From Gigaspora rosea (lineage: Eukaryota > Glomeromycota > Glomeromycetes > Diversisporales > Gigasporaceae), in NCBI GenBank assembly GCA_003550325.1, contig QKWP01000220.1, positions 342,091 through 406,090 of the forward strand: DNA of 64,000 nt. The letters run 5' to 3'. The notes below the pieces were generated by a model, which saw only the letters and a program-made list of their open reading frames with translations, was not told the DNA's origin and made no database searches. Shown here in pieces: positions 22,743 to 34,697 of this stretch (within the stretch, counting starts at the first letter, position 1; each line of letters begins with the position of its first letter). A program made the position numbers and the translations under genes.

Positions 22743-22985
22743 TTAGTTCATATAAATATTATTTGCGTCTTGAACTGTGCTAAATTTACAAGTATCAATT
22801 TCAGAAAAAATAGTCCAAGCTTTTTTGTATTTCTTGTTATCATGATGCAGTCTTAAAATATCAACGATTCCCTTCTTTTCGCATATTTGATAAGCACGTT
22901 TTATGTCTAATTTGACATAACCATTTACCAGATATTTTGGCATATAGTATAATGTCAATTCTGTCAGTAATAAAAATATGTAAAA
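22743..22985 (-). pseudogene. Sel1-family remnant
   Basis: TELTLYYMPKYLVNGYVKLD is followed by IKRAYQICEKKGIVDILRLH and NKKYKKAWTIFSEI. The pattern matches the helix-turn units of the 33.0-33.5-kb gene (KYEYAWKIYSELA, NNYKEAYDIF). No start codon context; a fragment of an older gene. Confidence 0.5.
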
Positions 22986-23270
22986 TAATCATCTAACCTG
23001 CATAAAGTTCAATTATTCTCAAATTATAAATATTGTAAATGAATTATAATCATAAAATAAATATAAAATCAATCAATAAATGCTATTTACTGATGAAAAA
23101 TCTTTCAACAAAAATGAAAATATACTAAATTAATCAATTCATTAAATATGATCAGCATTATCCTTACTCAACAACCAGCAAAATAAACATCAATATGGTA
23201 CAAAGAAATGAAGTTAAAAGACAGAATTAAAATAAATCAAAGAAAAATAATTCTGACACTAATAATGGAT

Positions 23271-23480
23271 GTCAAAAATTCAGGCAAAATTAAGTATAAT
23301 TCCTAGCACAGTTAAAATATAAATTCAGGCAATATGCAAAATTAGAATATAAATTTAGGCAGGCAAATTTAAGTATTATAAAATTAGGCAAAATTAAATT
23401 ATAGTTTCAAGCAAATTTAATTATAATTCCGAGTAAATTTAAGTATAATTCCAGGCAAAATTAAAAGTCAAAATTAAATA
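23271..23480. repeat. Degenerate (ggcaaaattaa-gtataattcc)n array
   Basis: About nine loosely conserved 20-25-bp words: ggcaaaattaagtataattc, ggcaatatgcaaaattag, ggcaaatttaagtattat and similar. Same dispersed family as at 15.7 and 62.3 kb. Confidence 0.8.
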
Positions 23481-24317
23481 AAATATTAGGCGAGGCAAAG
23501 CTAAAATAACGTTAAGGTAGAGGTAAGGTCACGTGATAAGAAACAGATTCTTTTCACATAGCAGTAGTAAGAGTTTGTCTAAATGGCTAGCGCTAGTTTT
23601 TTAGATCGATTTACAGATCTACACGTGATTATTACCCAATCAAATTACAATTTTTATTACATTACAGTTCAAAAACGAAAACTTCAAGACAAAAAGTTTA
23701 TATGAATTGGTAAAACCACTGATTATATACATATAAAAGATAGGATATTCATATTTTTTCATTTAGCGTGGTAGAAATTGTTTTAACAAAATTATTATAA
23801 TTTTTTCAAAACTTTTATAGTTCAGATGTTGTTTTGAATTAATTATCTTTAAATTTATTGGTATTGTTGCTTCACAATCTATATCAGATGTTACGGACCC
23901 ATAAAAAGATTTAAATCTTCGGAAGTCTCATTCTATTTTCGGATCGAAGTTCCGATAACAGTGACGTGGTTTCCAAAGAGTTAGATGATTCATAAGATGA
24001 ATCCGAAAGGTTTCAGGAATCAAGCAAATCTTTCAAGTGTCCTGTCCCACTAATTTTCAAATCAGCTGTAATTTAGCGAAAACATTTTAATTCATTCTTA
24101 ATACGTTATTAATTAATAAAAATTTTCTTTGTTTTTTACGTTATGTATATCTTTATGTTAATACTAATTCAATGGAACCAAAGCTCTAGAACCGATACAA
24201 GAATTATTCGAAAAATATTTTACTAATACTCAAAATGGAACAGGATCTAAAACCGATACAAGTATTATGATACCTGAATCAAGAGAATTTTGAACAAAAT
24301 CTTTGATTGGTACAAAG
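23481..24317. other. Intergenic with coding-like debris
   Basis: Short open stretches resemble exon debris: SDRSSDNSDVVSKELDDS, then stop, DESERFQESSKSFKCPVP (about 23935-24055), and NGTKALEPIQELFEKYFTN (about 24172-24230). I could not connect them into a gene or name a family. Confidence 0.3.
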
Positions 24318-24716
24318 TTGAGCTCAACTTTAGCAAATTGAGCTCAACCTTGTTAGTTGAGCTCAACTTTAGCAAGTTGAGCTCAACCTGGTTAGTTGAG
24401 CTCAACTTGGTTAATTGAGCTCAACCTGGTTAGTTGAGCTCAACTTGGTTAGTTGAGCTCAACCTGGTTAGTTGAGCTCAACCTGGTTAGTTGAGCTCAA
24501 CTTTAGCAAGTTGAGCTCAACCTGGTTAGCTGAGCTCAACTTGGTTAATTGAGCTCAACCTGGTTAGTTGAGCTCAACTTGGTTAGTTGAGCTCAACCTG
24601 GTTAGTTGAGCTCAACCTGGTTAGTTGAGCTCAACCTGGTTAGTTGAGTTCAACCTGGTTAGTTGAGCTCAATCTGGTTAGTTGAGCTCAACCTGGTTAG
24701 TTGAGCTCAACTTGGT
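24318..24716. repeat. 19-bp minisatellite, 21 copies, with seven-unit higher-order repeat
   Basis: Units (a/g)ttgagctcaac-ctggtta, each centred on the perfect palindrome ttgagctcaa. Three tail variants (ctttagcaa, cctggtta, cttggtta) occur in the same order twice: units 3-9 and 10-16 match as a 133-bp block. GC content is well above the surroundings. No ORF through it is convincing. Confidence 0.95.
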
Positions 24717-24719
24717 TTA

Positions 24720-27170
24720 TCATCTCTGATATTTTCCTGAGTATTTTCCTGATAATCATGTTAATTTGGGCGCTATTACAGCTCATTAGAGTACTTTTTA
24801 TATTAACTAGTTTACAGATCACATTGATATTTACATAAAATTTGGATTTAATCCATCTAGAATATTAAGATTCTTGTTTATTAATTGTTACTTTTTTTAA
24901 TTAGTTCATGTAATTCGTGTATGACTTGCTAATATTTTCCGGAAACATTAAATATGGGCCTCGTATATATTAATTAATTTGATATTTGGCGCGCTGATGG
25001 AGCTTATTAGGGTAATTTATATTATCTAGTTTATAGATCATATTACTATTTCAATAAATTTTGTATTTACAATACAATTAGAATATTAATGATTCTTATT
25101 TATTTTTAAAAATTCAATCGCTTTTTTAAATTGAATTCCTTCGAATTATTTGTATTCAATTGGTTCAAGTTCTTAATTTGGGATGCGTAATAATACAATG
25201 TATTGTTGCCTTGCAATAGTGTAGTGATGCGAATTATCTATTGGAGAGCAAAATATTTCTGAAATAGTTATCACGTGTTTGGTAAAATTTTCGGAAATTA
25301 AACTTTAATTAAAAAATAAATATTGATATCGATTGATATCAATATAATTTGATACCAATTTTTTCAATATTATATAAATGCAATAGAGTTTGAAAATTTT
25401 TTAATAATGCCAGCTCGAAATAAGTCTTTAAATAAATATTTAAACCACAAATTAACACTTTGTTGCCACAGAATCGCAGAATTTACCTTATATTCCTGAG
25501 GTAGTGTCACGGTTAAAAATTTTTTATCACGTGCCTTAAATGCGAATTGGTAATACCAGAAAACTCTAGTGACCCAAGCCATCTGGCTTTTGGAGGCTTG
25601 GAGATAATGATTTGTTTCCATGAGGCACCTGGTAGAGAAACCGGCCGGTTATTGTTATACTCTCACTTATACAAATTAGATGAAAATGCCATTCAAAATA
25701 TAACTTTTTATTATAATCATTCTTTATTGAATTGAAATAAATTATTGCAATAAAATAAAAATTGCAACAATTGACCAATTAAAATTTAAAATGTTTAATT
25801 TGTTTTTTATTTTAGATGAGATTGAAATATTTAATTGACTTAATTAAAAACGACAAAAGAAATAAGAATTATATTTATTAATCTGCAACAAAAATTAAAC
25901 CATTCACGCTAAATTTACCCATGAAATAATGTGGAGGTAACCAAATTCGGTAATAACAAGCCATGATATGGCTGTAGCATATTGTGAAAAGAACTTTGAC
26001 TTCAAAAGTTGATGATATTTTTACTATCAAAACGACTCTTCGGGATTCTAAATAAGTTTCGTGTATACTTGAAATGGCAGATCTCCGATGAGTATTTATT
26101 TAAATTGCATACTGTTTACCAAATTGCCTTTCTGCAAGTTATTGGATAAATAATTAATCTTAACTCACAAGAATCAATTTCTAAGAATATCCCAAGCTTA
26201 CCCACATACTTTATTATTATGGCGCCTTTCTGTTCATTTATCAACTTCTTTGCATAACAACATACGTGCATGTGTACGTGAAATTTTACCTAATCAAATC
26301 ACGTGATAAGCTAGACCTGCGGTCCATTGTTTTAACATATTCATTTAAACACAGACTTTATGTCGTCTGAGATATGCATAAAAATACGAAGATAAAATGT
26401 TTAACGTCAAAACCCCAAGATTATCAAATCATTTTGGAAAAAATGTCTCGACCATGCCATGTGATCTCCAACATTTCTGGGATATATTAAATTCTCTTTA
26501 TGTTATATAGGCCGGAACTAGTCGGTGATCACATGTTCACGACTTTTTTGCCACTATTTTGCCTCGTTTAAAATGCCAATGTTTTTTATTAAATTAACCC
26601 TCCTAGCATTTTGCTTATATTGATTCAAACCACAATTTTTTCACAAATTAAATGAGAATTGCAATAGGGGAGATTTTATAATAAATATGGCAACACAAAA
26701 ATCACCTTTCCCATATAAATATACGTGATTTTAAATTTAATTGCTTGTAACTTTTGATATGTGTCATTTTTGATTCCGGCTTCTGGCTCGGGACTGCAGA
26801 ACACTTGTAGTATAATTTTGAATTTTGCCTGAATTAAGTTTAATTCTTGCCAAAATTCGAAATAACGCTCCTGCGCGTTTTTTTTCACAAAAATAAATTA
26901 CATTATACCCTCCGAGGCTATGTGGATTTGATGACAGAATTCAAATTTGCCAGCTATTCAATGATACTATTCGAATGAATTTTTTTTTATTCTGTAGAGA
27001 TTAGGGCTGTCTCTTCAGTTTAACTGTTATTTATATTCATGCACAATTAGGAAAAAAATATTATATTTATGAGATTAAATTCCAAAATATTATATAAATA
27101 ATACCTTTTGGCGTTATCACTCTTTTATTTCAGTAATCGTTGATTCCAGATACACGCTAAAAAATATGGT
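24720..27170. other. Intergenic, no supported gene
   Basis: A minus-strand frame at 25370-25621 (WVTRVFWYYQFAFKARDKKF) is open but without recognisable features or homologues in the window. cgcaggagcgttatttcgaa at about 26853-26874 resembles the ends of the palindrome at 59.15 kb. The rest is AT-rich. Confidence 0.4.
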
Positions 27171-27430
27171 TTACCCATAAAGTCCCGAATATAAGCAACC
27201 CCCAAGCCACCCATTTTAGACAAATTTTTTCAGAGGGTTACTTAAATTCGGGACTTTAAAATATTCAATTTATTGGTCAATATATCTTATATATAAATAA
27301 CCAATAAAGTTTATAATAAATTTTATATATGTTTAGCAGGAGTTGCTTATTTTATTTTCTTAGTATTTTGATAACAAAAAGTGGGGGTTGCTTATTTTCG
27401 GAGTTGCTTATATTCGGGACTTTATGGTAA
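27171..27430. mobile_element. MITE, 260 bp, with long terminal inverted repeats
   Basis: The left end ttacccataaagtcccgaat plus ataagcaac is inverted at the right end (gttgcttatattcgggactt, tatggtaa), about 27 bp with one mismatch. A second inner copy of the arm (gggggttgcttattttcgg) makes the right end double. No ORF. TTA at the boundary would suit a TA-target (Tc1/mariner-type) family, but the target duplication is not certain. Confidence 0.85.
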
Positions 27431-27673
27431 TTCTTATTTACGGTATTTATAAATGGCATTTTCAATTAAAATTCCATAAATTCGATTAATTAATTTAAAT
27501 TTACATTTTAACTAATTTTTTTATAATCTTCTTTAAATTCAAAATTTGCAAGTTTTATTGATATGTTGTTGATTATTTTTTAATAATGTATCATAATGTT
27601 TATTTGATAAGTAATATTTAAGAAATGTGCATAGTATAAAATAAACAAAAAATATAGTATTTCTGACACATTA

Positions 27674-29344
27674 TTAATTATCAAAAATTTTTTTACTTCT
27701 AATCTCAGACTCAAACATGTGTAAAAACTTTTCAAAAGTGTTAACATATAATAAAGTCAATGTTTCTTCTCGAGCATTTTCATACATAGACAATTCAAAT
27801 TGGTCACTAGCAATCATATTTTTAACAGAGTTTACTATACTTCCAGAAAAATTAATTGCCAAATCTGAATTCAGATCCAGATAAGAATCATAAAACATTC
27901 TATAATCAGTCCTAAGCTCGTAAGGAAATGGAATCCAAGAGGCTGCAGAAACTGTTTCAACAATTGATTTTGTACATGGAGTGGAAATGTAAGATGCTGG
28001 TGATAATGGTGGTAAAATTGTACTTTCTTTTATAAATAGATTTTCTTTATCATCTGACATGCGAAGTTTGGGAGTGAGGGAGGTAAAAAACTTTTTTTCA
28101 TTGGAGTGCAACATTTGGCCACCAACATTTTCAAGTATTGATATTCTTCTAAAAAGAGAATTAACTCTGTACAGAAACATGCTACAGCACAAGCTATAAA
28201 AAAAGAAACTAGTTCTATTGATATTGTTTGTTAATAAAGATTAATAAAGATATATAATAAAGATTTTATTACCTTTATAAAGTTTAAACAAATCAGGATG
28301 GGCCAAAACCTCTTCAAATTGTTTATATCTCTTTGAACGTGAAATCTTTTTATTATGAAATAAAATATCAAAAGAATATTTATATGATTTCCAAACAGGT
28401 ATCGTAATTGATAAGGTGTAACTCAATATAAGAGTAACCCACGGAAACATAAAACTTCCAAAATAAAGTCTAAGACCAGATGCAGAATATTCCCAGATGA
28501 AAAACATAATAAAGGAAAAAGAACCAACAATTAAAGTTACCATCAACTCATTTCTAAGACCATAAGCATCTCTTATGTTATATAAAAGATAAATAATGAT
28601 AGGGCAAATGATAAAGAGAAAAAGAGAGAGAATAATGAAAATGTGAATATGTCTAATAACATATTGATATAAGAAAAATATGAGTATTTTATATAAAGAT
28701 AAGAGAATTATTTAATTAAATAAATACATACTCAGGGCCTATTTGACATTCCGTATGCATTGGAATGAGTCTAAGATCCGGTGAAGTTATTTGAAATATG
28801 AAAGCTAGTAAGAATGCAATTGCTATAGTTGAATACAAAATTCGTCGCGTCATCCATATATCAGTTGCATTTTTCTTCCATTTTTTCAATTGACGCATTA
28901 ACTTGTCATGAACAGAAGTCATTTGAGATATAGTACTTGATTCCGGCATTAAACCTATCCTCAATTTAGCCATATGATATCTAGCCACCCAAATGAATAC
29001 AATAGCTCTGCAAGTTATCGAGGCACAAACCAAAAAAAACCAATATATAAAGGCCAATGTATTAGAAAACAAGGATATTCCATTGGGTAAAATCCTGATT
29101 GAAAACAAAACATCACACACAGCATGATTATAGCTATTGAATTAAAAATTGTCAGCCTTAATGGTCGGTAGCGAATATCTGCAATTCTTTGTCGCCTTTT
29201 GTAAAATAATATTATTGTTGCAGTGAGATAAATAAATGACAATATTCCAAGAGTCGAATATAATCCTTTTCTCAAAGGCGATCCGCCTGCAGAATCTTGT
29301 TGAGAATAATTAGGTATCATATACGTATTCATATTTATTATCAT
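27674..29344 (-). CDS. Seven-transmembrane protein with C-terminal RGS domain (two frameshifts)
   Basis: Exon blocks: 28732-29344, intron 28653-28731 (GTATGT..TAG), 28273(28274)-28652, intron 28194-28272, then 27674-28193; all splices keep frame. Hydrophobic helices include GLYSTLGILSFIYLTATIIL, TIFNSIAIIMLCVMFCF, the segment around FIYWFFLVCASITCRAIV, ILYSTIAIAFLLAFIF, IHIFIILSLFLFIICPIIIY, MVTLIVGSFSFIMFFIW and FGSFMFPWVTLILSYTLSI, giving seven. The RGS domain follows: QFEEVLAHPDLFKLYK, CTELILFLEEYQYLK, and SDQFELSMYENAREETLTLL with NTFEKFLH. RGS domains speed GTP hydrolysis on G-alpha; a 7TM-RGS fusion suggests a membrane-anchored regulator. One-base losses break the frame near 29027 and near 28090. 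All domains are otherwise intact, so it may be functional if these are sequence errors. Confidence 0.85.
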
Positions 29345-30714
29345 TTACATATATATAGGTCAGATAAATTTTCAAAGGCGTTATTAATATTTCGCGTGCT
29401 AAGAAAATGAGTGGCCAAATATGACCTGAAACTTTGTGGTGGATTTAAAATCAACTGAGAAAGCAGATTTAGAAAACATAATAGATTTTTATATATCTGC
29501 AAACATCACTTGTATATAAATATAACAATGTGTCCGGCTAAAATTTGATGACAGCCAAAAAAGCTATTTAACTACATACACCAATCAATTTCGTTTATGA
29601 TCAACTACAAATATGAACAAGAAATTATATAGTGTATTAAACATCTTGATTTGTGTGTAACATTATGCACCTGTATATATCTTTCGATATTCAAGCACAA
29701 AGACTTTGGGGTATGTCTATCACTATTTTATAAGTTAAAGTTCCATAATTTCCGGCCAATGTCCCGTTAGATAAAACAATTGTTCGAATTTGTACGCTGA
29801 ATTATTGCATAAATTGGGCAGATCCATCACGAAAATTTTATTTCTATTCACGTTTAATTTAAAGAATGAGATAATTAAAAAAAAAACACTATTTATTCAA
29901 ATTAAAATATTCGTTTGAATTAATCACAGGCTGCATTCTTCTTTTTAGCAGTAATACTCTCGATTTACTTATTTCGATATCATAAAAGTTCAAGGAATTA
30001 TTAATAGGAGCAAACACAAGATTTAGTAGAAAGTAATTTAAAATATTTTTAATGGACTTGCAACTACGGTTTTTTTTGTAAAATCCATTGGTTTGGTTTT
30101 TTTTTTGTAAAATCCAACCCCGGTAATTAACCTAAAAACCTGAAACCCTAATTATCACCACTTTTTTACTTTTTAAAATCTACTACATTGTAGCTTTATC
30201 TAATAATAAAACAAAATTAGTAAAATATTAAAATTTTATTAAGGCCGTTCAAAATTGTCGCCAACAATCTAACAATTAGTATATGCTGTTTTGAAATTTG
30301 TGCTTTAAAAAAATCTGCAATCGCATTTCTTCAGATTTCTATGCGAACCTAATAATTCTATTAAAAATATTCTATTTAATAATTTTGCAAATTAACCAAT
30401 TTCAATTAAAAATCTTTATTGTTAACTTTTAAAATGTTAAATTTTTTTCACTTATTTATTTTGAATTTTTCAATTAACTAAAGCACTTTGCATCTTGTTA
30501 AATATGTCCATAAATATGCAATTTCTATTTAACTGATATTTTGACTAATAAAAATCCTCATGATGCAAAGTAACCATCGCAAACTACCTAATTCAAGTGT
30601 ATTTTTTTGTGGTAAAAATTCTTTGATGATTATAAAAAAATTCTTGTCAAATTTTAACCTAAAAATCCATGCTGCTGAGAATCTATAAGAAAGATTTGGT
30701 TCAAATTTTAATTG
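29345..30714. other. Intergenic, no supported gene
   Basis: A short duplication ggttttttttgtaaaatcca occurs at about 30068 and 30097. Otherwise AT-rich with no frame or RNA recognised. Confidence 0.4.
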
Positions 30715-31213
30715 AAAATGAAAGAATTAGTTCAAATTGAACTAAAAATAAAAAAGCAATAGAAATAAAGACAGAAACCATAGATCAATACGTAAGGAAC
30801 AACTCGAGGAACTAAAAGACTGTGAAGGTTTGAAACAAGATTAGAAAATTTAATTAAAAAAATGTTAGTTTAATAATGATCAAATCAAAAAAATTAATTA
30901 TCAAAAAATTGTTGATGATAAAATGGATGCTATTCTAAAAGATATAAAAGAACAAGAAAATGATAATAGAAGCAGTATAAAAATAAACCACAAAATGAGT
31001 TAGAAAATATTATATATGCCTCTAAAGAAGAAATAAAAAGTTTAGAAAAAGATGTAACTGCAATTAGGCTTGAGCTTAAGAAAAACATTGAAAACACAGA
31101 AATTATATAATTATTTGAATAATGATAATTATAAAAAAATTGAAAAGGTTTTACAAGAAGAAAAAGGAGCACTGAAAGCAGATGAAAATGAAAAAAGCAA
31201 AGTTATAAGTTAA
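30715..31213 (+). pseudogene. Dead paralogue of the coiled-coil gene at 35.6-36.5 kb
   Basis: IRKEQLEELKDCEGLK, INYQKIVDDKMDAILKDIKE and YLNNDNYKKIEKVLQEEKGA align in order with YRQKQLEKLKDYKGLK, VDNKMDQILNSIQNKEN and YLKNDNYKILKEIEKDLEEE of the intact minus-strand gene. At least four stops or shifts interrupt it. It lies in the opposite orientation to its relative, about 4.4 kb away. Confidence 0.8.
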
Positions 31214-31568
31214 ATGTAAAAAAAATGTTTTTTTAAAAAAATTATGTGCTCTTAAAAATTAAGTTTTTTATTTTACACTAGTCAAATTCAATCTTAATTA
31301 GAGCTGTTTAGTTGAAAGGTATTTCATTTAAATTGCCACTTTAAAGAATTTTATAACTGATAATAATAAATATAGATTTTATAAAAGCTTTGTCATATCA
31401 CAAAAAAACAACTTAGGATCTAATCAAAGAAAACAGATACATTTTTTTTCTCTTTAACAATTTAGAAACATATAAATTTGATAGGCCTTGAGGTTCATGG
31501 ATAATAACTAAGAATGTAAAACTTATCTCCATCATAAAAATAAAAAAAATTAAGATTATTTATTGATG

Positions 31569-31894
31569 TTAATTTTTCAAGCGTTCCTTGGCTTTGTTTT
31601 TGTATTTAGAATTACTTTTGGAAACTTCGTTAAAAAGTCTAAGTGCTTCATTTGGATTTTCACTAACGCCTAACCCATACATCAAATGGATTGCCAAAAA
31701 ATATTAGCATCAAATGCTAATTCTGTATTTTCCATTTTATGTCCAAAGGCGACAGATTGAAAAGAGTTGTAAAATGTTTTGAACTCTTGACTTTTATAAG
31801 CCTCAATTGCTCCATTAAATAGTCTTTTGAATTCTTGTTCACGAGAAGGTTCCTGTTCACGAGAAGGCCTCTTTAGTTTTTTTTTTGAGAACAT
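31569..31894 (-). pseudogene. Sel1-like repeat gene, short, frameshifted
   Basis: MFSKKKLKRPSREQEPSREQ has a direct PSREQE duplication. It is followed by LFNGAIEAYKSQEFKTFYNS and AFDANIFWQSI. After one base shift at about 31680 comes LMYGLGVSENPNEALRLFNE, then VSKSNSKYKNKAKERLKN and a stop at 31569. The end matches the Sel1-like unit of the 21.3-kb gene. Confidence 0.65.
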
Positions 31895-32162
31895 CTTTCA
31901 GAATGTTATTCAAATTGCCTAAAATATATATTTATATAATTGTAAATTATTACTATTACTCATAATTAATTGAATTTCAATCAGAAGAAAACAATACCTA
32001 ATATTATATAATTTAATAAAATAATAACATTGTTATTGTGAAATTTGCAATTAAATTTAATTGATTTTGCTAAATTATTCCAAATATGTAGGCAATTAGC
32101 AATAGGATATTGTTTGAGTTTCTATAGTAGAAGTAAAATTATTTATAGAATTAGTATAGTAT

Positions 32163-32790
32163 TTAAAATAAACCATAACAAGAGTTCCGCACCATCTTTT
32201 CTCTTTTCAATTTTTCCTCTTCAAGATATTCACTGTTAGCATGTTGAATTTCTTTGATTGCATACTTCTTGTATCCATATTTAAGAAAAGCCTTAGCAAT
32301 ATTAAATCCTATATCTCCAGTAGCTCCGGTAATTACTACAAGCTGTCTTTTATCACTTTCAGGAATAGTGGTGTGATAATTTTCTGAAATTTTATTAAAA
32401 ATGTTTTGCTTACAGAAATCTAATGCATCACTTTGCCCCTGGAATGCCGCTAATTTTATCAAATGACTAGCTTCTTTTTTGTTTATACCAAGTTACCATA
32501 AAATTTTTCCTTTCAAATACTTTGCTTCAGGATTAGTCTCTTTTTCAAGCGTATTCAAATCTTCTAAAAGTCTCACGAAGCTCTTTATTTCACCAAATTT
32601 GTTATTTTGTTGTTCATAAACTAGCATAGACTGCGTTAAACTAGCAATTTTGGCATTGTTAAAGAGGTTTTCTGAGGCTCTTTTTGAATGTTTTTAGCTC
32701 TTTTTTTAAATGGTAATTCAACAAAAGTTACTTTAGGTTGAGGCATATTGCCAAAGAATTTAATGCTCTTACAGAATCTCCTCTGTTTTA
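32163..32790 (-). pseudogene. Sel1-like protein ending in a Rossmann-type TGATGDIG segment
   Basis: From an acceptor near 32787 (ACAG, phase 2) it reads GDSVRALNSLAICLNLK; after shifts it gives IASLTQSMLVYEQQNNKFGE, IKSFVRLLEDLNTLEKETN and the Sel1-like INKKEASHLIKLAAFQGQSD with ALDFCKQN. Then follows RQLVVITGATGDIGFNIAKA with FLKYGYKKYAIKEIQHAN to a stop at 32163. TGxxGxxG after a hydrophobic strand is the NAD(P)-binding signature of extended SDR proteins, but only the first strand-loop-helix is present. At least two frameshifts lie in the upstream half. The last 99 codons are open. Confidence 0.6.
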
Positions 32791-32997
32791 TTTAAAAAAA
32801 ACTTAAAATAATTCAATGCAAAATGGTTTTAAAATTGTTTTTTCGAATTGTTCAAGATATTATAGTACTTTTAGACTCGGGTTGCTTTCTTGAATTTTAT
32901 AACTCTAATTTTATTTACAAATAATTAAATTCAATTCTTATTTGGTTCGTCATTAAATTATTTAACTTGAAAAGCTTTTAATTCATGATTAAATAAG
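32464..32997. repeat. Copy A of a 0.53-kb duplicated block
   Basis: Nearly identical to 39684-40213 in the same orientation, starting at tgactagcttcttttttgtt and ending at tttaatt(c/t)atgattaaata. It covers the Sel1-like exon plus its upstream intron side. Few mismatches: recent. Confidence 0.9.
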
Positions 32998-33003
32998 ATG
33001 CTT

Positions 33004-33509
33004 TTAAACATGTAGAAATAAATTAATTTCTTTGTCTTTACTTTCTTTGGCAAGTTTTAAAAAAATATCGTACGCTTCTTTATAATTGTTTTTGCTGTAT
33101 AGTTCTAATGCAATTTTAAAAAAATGTTTTTTATCCATTTTGAAATATCCTTTGTTATGGTAATCTTTCATGTTAAATAATGCTTCTAATTTTATTTTAT
33201 CATCTTTGGCTAATTCTGAATAAATTTTCCAAGCATATTCATACTTATTTTTTTTTGAAAATCTTTTGCAACTTCTATAGCAAATTGTCTATTTTGTTCT
33301 GTACCATTCCCATGCATATAGCAAAGAGCAACATAATATGTAGCATTGTCAGAAATTTCAGTGCTTGAATTTACACTTGTAGAAATATTTTTAAAAGAAT
33401 TAAAAGCAATACTATAATCTTTATTCTTATAATCCTTAATTGCAGTTTTAAGTTTTTCTTTCATCCTGAGAGTTGAATGAAAAGAAGTAATTCGTATAGG
33501 TGAGGCCAA
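33004..33509 (-). CDS. Sel1-like repeat protein (one frameshift)
   Basis: ATG at 33509 (MASPIRITSFHSTLRMKEKL), then KTAIKDYKNKDYSIAFNSFK, ATYYVALCYMHGNGTEQNRQ and FAIEVAKDFQKK. The frame breaks in an A-run near 33250 and resumes as KYEYAWKIYSELAKDDKIKL, FNMKDYHNKGYFKMDKKHFF, LELYSKNNYKEAYDIFLKLA and ESKDKEINLFLHV, with a stop at 33004. It has Sel1/TPR-like helical repeats without membrane or signal segments. Members of the family sit on both sides, suggesting local duplication. Confidence 0.65.
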
Positions 33510-34397
33510 GACTTCAATCGTACAAATTTATACAGTATGTGATGCTATAATTTAAACTTATATAAATATGTGTAATTGACGCTGACGGTTCCAATTAAAA
33601 TTCAATAAAAAAAGGAATTCAATAAAATTTGATTATAACCCTAGTGAGTGCGATTCTTTCAATTAAATTATACATAACAATTTTAATTCAGTTTTACAAT
33701 AAAATAATCGAACGGTCGCCGACCAATTTGTTCTCATATAATTGAACCATGATTTATTTATTAATTTTTATAATGAAATTTAATTATCCTTTTATTTACA
33801 AGTAATGAATAGAAATAAGTAAAGAACAGGATTGTTTTTTATAATTTGAAACAAAGTCACACAATTTTGCTGTTTCAATAAATAAATATTCATGTAAGAC
33901 CTTTTTCTTCTATTCCTATTGTTCGTCTTTTTAAAGGAAAGCTCGCGCAAATAAAGTGAATTGTTTTCACTATTGAAGTAGATTATGACAATTATTGTCG
34001 CAGCTGAAGCTGGAAATTAGAGGTCTCGATTTGAAACTATAAGCCCTGCTAAAATTCAACTATACTCTTTTATTATAAACTCTAACCCTAAATTCTAATA
34101 TAATGATAAAAAAAATCGGACAAAATGCACCCAAAATTTTTTTTAATTAAAGAAAAATTGAATCTATATTTATAATAAAAATAATTAAATAAACAATAAA
34201 TTACAATTCTATTTTCTAGTAGTTCTGTCTTGCAGTAATTAGTTTTGGCTTAGAAAAATTTTCGATGTAATTATAAAGTAACCAATGACCTGATATTAAT
34301 AAACTGTTACGGAATAAGTTCATTAATATCTAATTACATAATCTTAATAATTAGACAGGATAAATGTAAATGAAGTTGAGTCTACTGTTAGGGTGGG
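33510..34397. other. Intergenic, no supported gene
   Basis: AT-rich; no element end, RNA or frame recognised. Confidence 0.4.
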
Positions 34398-34697
34398 AAT
34401 TTAGATGTTGAAGGAATTAGAAAAGGAGAATTTGATGCAGGATTTTTGGTCGTTTTAAAATGCACTCGTGTAAGAAAAATAGTATTTCAAATAGCTGGTT
34501 TGTCAAAGGAAAAAGTTATCATTACAACTTATGATAAAATGTGCAATGTCATTAAAGAAACAATTAATGACTTAATGATAGAAAGAATCAATACATTAGA
34601 GGAAGATACGTTTAATTTAAATTATTATTTAATTTTTGGTACTTTTTTTTTTGTAACTTATATATATTTAATTTTTCACGCTGTGTATAGTCTTTAA
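34398..34697 (+). CDS. Hypothetical ORF fragment, about 100 codons
   Basis: From a stop at about 34390 the frame reads GGNLDVEGIRKGEFDAGFLV, then CTRVRKIVFQIAGLSKEKVI, DKMCNVIKETINDLMIERIN and a hydrophobic C-terminal stretch YYLIFGTFFFVTYIYLIF. There is no good ATG near the start, so it is probably an exon or a remnant. No family recognised. Confidence 0.35.
   Translation, partial: NLDVEGIRKGEFDAGFLVVLKCTRVRKIVFQIAGLSKEKVIITTYDKMCNVIKETINDLMIERINTLEEDTFNLNYYLIFGTFFFVTYIYLIFHAVYSL

Noticed and set aside
24318-24716. Possible CRISPR array
   Set aside because: Units are contiguous 19-bp repeats without unique spacers, in a eukaryotic context; it is a minisatellite.
25370-25778. Overlapping ORFs on both strands (minus 83 and 70 aa, plus 62 aa)
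   Set aside because: No recognisable motif and mutual overlap; could be a transposon fragment but nothing supports it.
26676-26888. 70-codon minus-strand ORF starting MKKNAQERYFEF
   Set aside because: Overlaps sequence resembling foldback element ends; no independent coding evidence.
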